64,000 nt of DNA from Sphingopyxis sp. DBS4 (GTDB taxonomy: Bacteria; Pseudomonadota; Alphaproteobacteria; Sphingomonadales; Sphingomonadaceae), in NCBI RefSeq assembly GCF_024628865.1, contig NZ_CP102384.1:4227001-4291000 (forward strand), read 5' to 3'. Position numbers and translations under genes: made by a program. The notes under the pieces are model-generated. The model did no database searches. It saw only the letters and a program-made list of their open reading frames with translations, and had not been told where the DNA came from. Shown here piece by piece: positions 60,052 to 64,000 of this stretch (the stretch's first letter is position 1; each line of letters starts with the position of its first letter).

Positions 60052-62040
60052 CTACAGCCCGTCGCAGACATTTTGCTTCGACGTGTCGAGGAACGGCGCG
60101 AAGGGGCAACTGACATAGCGCAGGCGCACCTTTGTATTGTCCGCCAGCGTCACGACGACCGTATCGGTGCGGATATCCTTCGGCGCATTGCCGATGGCGC
60201 CGGGGCCGCTGAAACGCGCGCCGCCATTGTGCGCGCCGAGGAAGCTGATCATGTCGTCCTGATCGATGCCGTCACCCGACACGCCGATCCCGCCGACGAG
60301 CTGATTGCCGCGATAGATGGGCACCGATCCGGGGAAGATCTGGATGCCGTTCTGCAGCCGGTTCTGCCCCGGCCGGGCGTCGGGCAGGGTCGTGCAGCGC
60401 GCCGGCGTGTCGGCGTTCTTGTTCTGCAAGAAGCCGACATGCTGGCCGATGTTGCCGATGATCAGCGCCGATTGCAGCCCGGTCGAAAAGGGATTGAACT
60501 GCGCGATCGGGCGCGAGAAGGGACCGTTCGGACGGCCGACCTCGCCATCGGGGAAATAGGGCCGCGACAGATTGCCGCCCGCGCGGTCGGGAAAGGCGAG
60601 CGTGCCGGTCAGCACCGTCTGGTCGTTCAGGAAACTGCGCACCGCGGTGACGAACTGGCGGATGTCGGCGCTCGCATTGGCGCTGAGCTCCGCTCCCGCC
60701 TGCGCGTTCGAGAAGAAAGCGGCCGTGCGCGCCTTCTGCAAGGACACGTCGGAGCCGAAGATCGGCGCATCGGGCGCGCGAACGATACCGAGCGGGGTGC
60801 CGAAGGTATCAACGACGCTGATCGTCACCTGCGCGCGGCTGTCGAGCGGCTTGCGGATCTGCGCGCGCGCGCGGCTCATCACCGTGAACGCTTCCTCGAG
60901 CAGCGCGCGCACCTCGGCGGCGGTGAGCGGGGCGCTGTTCGCGGCGCCGTCGGTGCCGGCGCGGATCGGGTAGCGGTTTGCGCCGCTGCCGTCGGTGAAG
61001 ACGAAAGCGTCGCGGTTCGCGAATTCGGCGGTGGTCGAGGCGCGGACGCCCGACGCCTCGCTGCCATAGGCGGCCCCAGCGCTGATCGCGGCATTGGCAT
61101 AGCCGGGGACCGCGACGAGATTGCCCGCGGTGCCGTTCAGCGACGCGAAGCTCGCGCCGCCGCTCGATTTCAGCCCCGCGGCGGTCGCGTCGGAAAAGCG
61201 CAGGCTGGTTCCGTCGACGCTGATCTTGTCGGCGGTGATCGCCGCCGGCGCTTCGAACCCGCGCGTGCCCGCGAGCGCGATAAATTCCTCGGCATCGTCA
61301 TCGACGTCGAGGATATTGGTGTCGAGGCCATAGACCCCGTCGCCCATCACCCCGACCGCGCCAACGAGCACGCCATTCTTGTAGAGCGGCAGCCCGCCGG
61401 GATCGGCGGCGAGGCCGAGTGGCGAGCGTTTCGGCCCGATCATCGCCGCCGCACCGGCCGCGCCGAAGCGCGACGAGAAATCGCTGCACGGAAGCTGGCT
61501 GAACTGCACGCCGAACAAGGGCCCGCTTTCGAGGCCGACGGTGGTCGGCGCGGGCGGGAAATGCTGCTGGACGATCTGGCTCGCGGTACGGGTCGAAAAG
61601 GCGTTGCCGCCGCTCGACAGGTAAGCGCCGGTGATCGCCTTGGCGATCGCGCCGCCCTCGGCGGGGAAGGTGACGTTCTGCGCGTCCATATTGACGCCGT
61701 TCGGCGCCGGCGCGGTCGTCGCGGTCGCGCGCGCGCCGGTCATGCGGAAAACGCCAAGGACGTTGCCGACGCGGTCGGTCACCGCGATCACCGACGGCAG
61801 ACCGCGCGCCTGCGCTTCCGAAATCGCGTTGGCGAGCACCGTCTGCACCTCGGCGACGCTCAGCGATTCGGCGGCGGGCGGCGTATAGAGCCCGCCCGTG
61901 GGGGTGGGCGTGGGGGTCGGGGTGGGCGTCGGCGTGGGGGTCGGCGTGCCGCCGCCTCCGCCTCCACCGCACGAGGCAAGAAGAAGCGAGCCGATCGCGG
62001 CAAAGGCCGCCGAACGGAAGAGATGGGATTTGCTTTGCAT
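60052..62040 (-). CDS. Lipoprotein with tandem HbpS/GlcG-like (DUF336) domains
   Basis: A 662-residue predicted lipoprotein. The lipobox LLASC puts the lipid on Cys24, followed by seven Gly and about eight Thr-Pro repeats, a flexible tether. Two HbpS/GlcG-type domains follow: the first opens LSVAEVQTVLANAISEAQARG and ends around GAVGVMGDGVYG; the second has LTAAEVRALLEEAFTVMSRAR ... GGIGVSGDGIDQD. HbpS proteins bind haem and sense redox in Streptomyces. Here haem handling or a structural role beside the cytochromes is likely. It begins 6 bp after the upstream cytochrome stop. Confidence 0.85.
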   Translation of the reverse strand: MQSKSHLFRSAAFAAIGSLLLASCGGGGGGGTPTPTPTPTPTPTPTPTGGLYTPPAAESLSVAEVQTVLANAISEAQARGLPSVIAVTDRVGNVLGVFRMTGARATATTAPAPNGVNMDAQNVTFPAEGGAIAKAITGAYLSSGGNAFSTRTASQIVQQHFPPAPTTVGLESGPLFGVQFSQLPCSDFSSRFGAAGAAAMIGPKRSPLGLAADPGGLPLYKNGVLVGAVGVMGDGVYGLDTNILDVDDDAEEFIALAGTRGFEAPAAITADKISVDGTSLRFSDATAAGLKSSGGASFASLNGTAGNLVAVPGYANAAISAGAAYGSEASGVRASTTAEFANRDAFVFTDGSGANRYPIRAGTDGAANSAPLTAAEVRALLEEAFTVMSRARAQIRKPLDSRAQVTISVVDTFGTPLGIVRAPDAPIFGSDVSLQKARTAAFFSNAQAGAELSANASADIRQFVTAVRSFLNDQTVLTGTLAFPDRAGGNLSRPYFPDGEVGRPNGPFSRPIAQFNPFSTGLQSALIIGNIGQHVGFLQNKNADTPARCTTLPDARPGQNRLQNGIQIFPGSVPIYRGNQLVGGIGVSGDGIDQDDMISFLGAHNGGARFSGPGAIGNAPKDIRTDTVVVTLADNTKVRLRYVSCPFAPFLDTSKQNVCDGL
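61898..61947. repeat. Coding 6-bp tandem repeat (Thr-Pro linker)
   Basis: About eight copies of a degenerate 6-bp unit encode the Thr-Pro tether of the lipoprotein. Slippage would change length in steps of two residues and keep the frame, so it is a length-variable linker and not an on/off switch. Confidence 0.8.
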
Positions 62041-62046
62041 ATCGCT

Positions 62047-63483
62047 TTACCGCAGCGCCCGGATCGCGCCGACCGCGCTGCCGAACGAGGTCTGGAAATC
62101 GGTGGGTTTATAGAGGTTGGGGTCCTTGACCGACGTATAGGCGCGGTCGATGTCGGCCCGGATTCCGGCTGCGGCGCCGACCGTGACCCGGCCCGATGAG
62201 ACCATCGCGTTGAGCAAGGTGTCGATCCCCATCACCGCCTGCTGCGATCCCGTATAGTCGGTGAAGCGGTCGGCGGACGCCTTTGCCGCGATCGCATCGA
62301 CCAGCGTGAAGGCGTCGGCGCCCGAGAAACCGCGCGATGCGAAGGCGCTCTTGAGCGCCGACACGGTCTGGCCGAGTTCGGCCGCGGCGGCGACCGCACT
62401 CGCGCGGTCGATGGTCATCGCCTTGTGGAACGCCGCGGTGCGCGCCGCAAGCTGCTCGGCAAGCGCGGGCGCGGCGACGCGCGCGGCGGCCGCCAGCATG
62501 ATCAGATTCTCGTCATTATAGGGCGGCATGCCTTCGGGAAGCGCGGCACGGCCGGGATTGTCGACGCTGGTCTTCACCGGCTTCGCCTGGTCGTAGATGC
62601 GACGGTGGCAGCTATGGCAGTCGAGGAAATAGAATTCGGGGAACATCCCCTCGGTCCCGCGCCGCGACTGGAAGAGCGACAGGCTGCGTTCGAGCGCGGT
62701 CGCCTGTCCCACCGCCCACATCTGGACATGGTCGGTGCGCGCATTGGCGGCGCCGAACTTGCGCCAGCCATAATCACTGTCTTCGTGATGATGCGCCTGG
62801 AGCGAAGAAAAGAGATCGAGCTCGAACGAGATGCGCGGATGGCCCGCCGCCATGATGCGGTGGGTGACGAACTGCCCCTCGCCCGCCGCGCCGAAGTGGC
62901 AATCGACGCAGACGCCCGCGCGCACCACCGGATCCTCGAGCTTGCGAAGCCCCGCGCGCAGGTTGGCGAGATGCTTTTCGCGCATTTCGCGGTCGGGGTC
63001 GGCGGTGGCGGCGATCCCGGCATAATGGCTGGCGATCCAGCCGCCCGCCGGGCCGTGGCACGATTCGCAGCCGACGCCGTCCTCGGCCGGCACCGCGCGC
63101 GCCGTCCCCGCGGTGCTGTGGCAGCCGAGGCACATCGGCGCCCTTGCCGGATCGCCGATGCCGAGATTGCGCGCGATGAACTGGCTGCGGCTGCCCTGCA
63201 GCACCGCCCAGGCACGGCTATGCGCGCCGCCGGGAGTTGAGGGCTCCTGCCATTTCATCAACTCGTCCTGGCGGACGACAGTGCCGTCGCCTTCCATCCG
63301 GCCGTGGCAGGTCGATCCGGCGCAGGAGGCCACCCCGACATAGCGCGCGCCGCCCTCGCCTTGCGAACGCGCAGGCGGGGCGGAGACGAGCGCCGCGACG
63401 ATCAACGCGAGCAAAAGAAGCGCGAGCGCACCCATGGCCGCCCATGGTCGCTCGCCGCGCCTCGCTATCGCGTCGGTCGTCAT
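62047..63483 (-). CDS. Multiheme c-type cytochrome, cytochrome c554-like
   Basis: A 478-residue exported protein. A single hydrophobic helix (about 15-35, GALALLLLALIVAALVSA) is a signal or inner-membrane anchor. Four CxxCH sites follow: CLGCH (about 116), CESCH (138), CVDCH (192) and CHSCH (291). An earlier CAGSTCH (about 54) has a longer CX4CH spacing and may bind a fifth haem. YVGVASCAGSTCHGR is the opening of cytochrome c554-type proteins. The C-terminal 150 residues are helical without Cys. It is the first gene of the operon and would feed electrons through the periplasm. Confidence 0.88.
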   Translation of the reverse strand: MTTDAIARRGERPWAAMGALALLLLALIVAALVSAPPARSQGEGGARYVGVASCAGSTCHGRMEGDGTVVRQDELMKWQEPSTPGGAHSRAWAVLQGSRSQFIARNLGIGDPARAPMCLGCHSTAGTARAVPAEDGVGCESCHGPAGGWIASHYAGIAATADPDREMREKHLANLRAGLRKLEDPVVRAGVCVDCHFGAAGEGQFVTHRIMAAGHPRISFELDLFSSLQAHHHEDSDYGWRKFGAANARTDHVQMWAVGQATALERSLSLFQSRRGTEGMFPEFYFLDCHSCHRRIYDQAKPVKTSVDNPGRAALPEGMPPYNDENLIMLAAAARVAAPALAEQLAARTAAFHKAMTIDRASAVAAAAELGQTVSALKSAFASRGFSGADAFTLVDAIAAKASADRFTDYTGSQQAVMGIDTLLNAMVSSGRVTVGAAAGIRADIDRAYTSVKDPNLYKPTDFQTSFGSAVGAIRALR

Positions 63484-63531
63484 GCCCTGTGTCCCCTTTT
63501 CCCGCCTGACGCTTTTGCGCCTAGACTCTGA

Positions 63532-64000
63532 TCACACAACCCCGAAAGCGAGCATCGCGTCGGCAACCTTCTTGAAACCCGCGATATTCGCGCCCTTCAC
63601 ATAATCGATATAGCCGTCGCCGCGATCGCCATAGGTCAGACAGCTCTTGTGGATGCCGTCCATGATGTCCTTGAGCATCTGCTGCAGCTCGCCCTCGCTC
63701 CACGCGCGGCGGCCGCTGTTCTGGCTCATTTCGAGGCCCGACACCGCGACGCCGCCGGCATTGGCGGCCTTGCCCGGCGCAAACATGATCTTCGCGTCGC
63801 GGAAGTGATGCGCGCCTTCGAGGTTGGTCGGCATGTTGGCGCCCTCGCTGACCGCGATGCAGCCGTTGGCGACGAGCGTCTTGGCATCCGCGCCGAGCAG
63901 CTCGTTCTGCGTCGCGCACGGCAGCGCGACGTCGCACGGGACGCCCCACGGCGTCTTGCCGGCGGTGAAGCTCGCGCTCTTGAACTCGGCGCAATAATCC
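63532..64000 (-). CDS. gdhA: NADP-type glutamate dehydrogenase, C-terminal part (cut by window edge)
   Basis: The visible 155 residues end ADAMLAFGVV. WGVPCDVALPCATQNELLG and GCIAVSEGANMPTN are hallmark segments of hexameric GdhA, followed by GAHHFRDAKIMFAPGKAAN and GGVAVSGLEMSQNS. It interconverts glutamate with 2-oxoglutarate and ammonium. Its stop lies 48 bp before the cytochrome operon start, on the same strand, so read-through into the operon is possible. The N-terminal two thirds are outside the window. Confidence 0.95.
   Translation of the reverse strand, partial: DYCAEFKSASFTAGKTPWGVPCDVALPCATQNELLGADAKTLVANGCIAVSEGANMPTNLEGAHHFRDAKIMFAPGKAANAGGVAVSGLEMSQNSGRRAWSEGELQQMLKDIMDGIHKSCLTYGDRGDGYIDYVKGANIAGFKKVADAMLAFGVV

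Noticed and set aside
59638..62199. An 853-codon open frame opposite the lipoprotein and barrel genes
   Set aside because: Arg/Ala/Gly-rich translation without motifs; the other strand has the coherent proteins.
1..64000. CRISPR arrays, rRNA genes and further tRNAs
   Set aside because: No regular repeat-spacer pattern, no rRNA-like stretch, and only one tRNA with a complete cloverleaf were seen.

Overview
The window reads as part of a high-GC alphaproteobacterial chromosome, most likely a sphingomonad close to Sphingopyxis. This is inferred from the combination of a large TonB-dependent receptor, a CC_3452-like secreted protein, the housekeeping set ftsK, lolA, xth, ribA and rsh, and GC-rich hairpin repeats between genes. 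No taxonomic search was possible.

1-14.2 kb is a catabolic island for an unidentified lipophilic carboxylic acid. On the minus strand lie a crotonase (cut by the window edge), a TonB receptor, an acyl-CoA dehydrogenase, an SCP2-type thiolase, a DUF35 zinc-ribbon partner and an acyl-CoA ligase. On the plus strand lie a TetR regulator, an Old-Yellow-Enzyme-type FMN/FAD oxidoreductase without its usual Fe-S cysteines, an APH-fold kinase-like protein, a sphingomonad-type protein of unknown role and a second acyl-CoA dehydrogenase. Two near-identical palindromes flank the TetR gene and suggest one regulon for both arms.

14.2-38.1 kb is an accessory island ending beside tRNA-Gly(GCC). It holds several uncharacterised genes (one with a PD-(D/E)XK-like motif, one SEC-C/HNH-like), an intact IS66-family element with a perfect 8-bp target duplication and a pRiA4b ORF-3-like passenger, a large SIR2-domain protein resembling defence sirtuins, an ECF sigma factor overlapping a nucleotidyltransferase, an MNT-HEPN fusion, and a mobilisation module (MobF relaxase, TraD-type coupling protein, RHH accessory protein, small excisionase-like HTH). 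No integrase and no mating-pair T4SS genes lie inside the window.

38.1-53.8 kb is ordinary core genome: tRNA-Gly, thioredoxin/TPR protein, LON-N protein, a sigma-70-like protein, a UbiH-type hydroxylase, ftsK, lolA, xth, ribA, a LytTR/LytS-type two-component pair, an HxlR regulator, a small secreted protein and rsh. The gaps carry REP-like inverted repeats and terminators.

53.8-63.5 kb is the most striking part. It is a tight four-gene minus-strand operon: an N-terminally anchored multiheme cytochrome, a lipoprotein with tandem HbpS/GlcG-like domains, a predicted outer-membrane beta-barrel, and a 1434-residue protein with ten CxxCH sites followed by an LVIVD-type propeller. It looks like an uncharacterised trans-envelope porin-cytochrome system in an otherwise aerobic-looking organism. 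All four genes share one reading frame, separated only by a stop and zero to two codons. The window ends inside gdhA.
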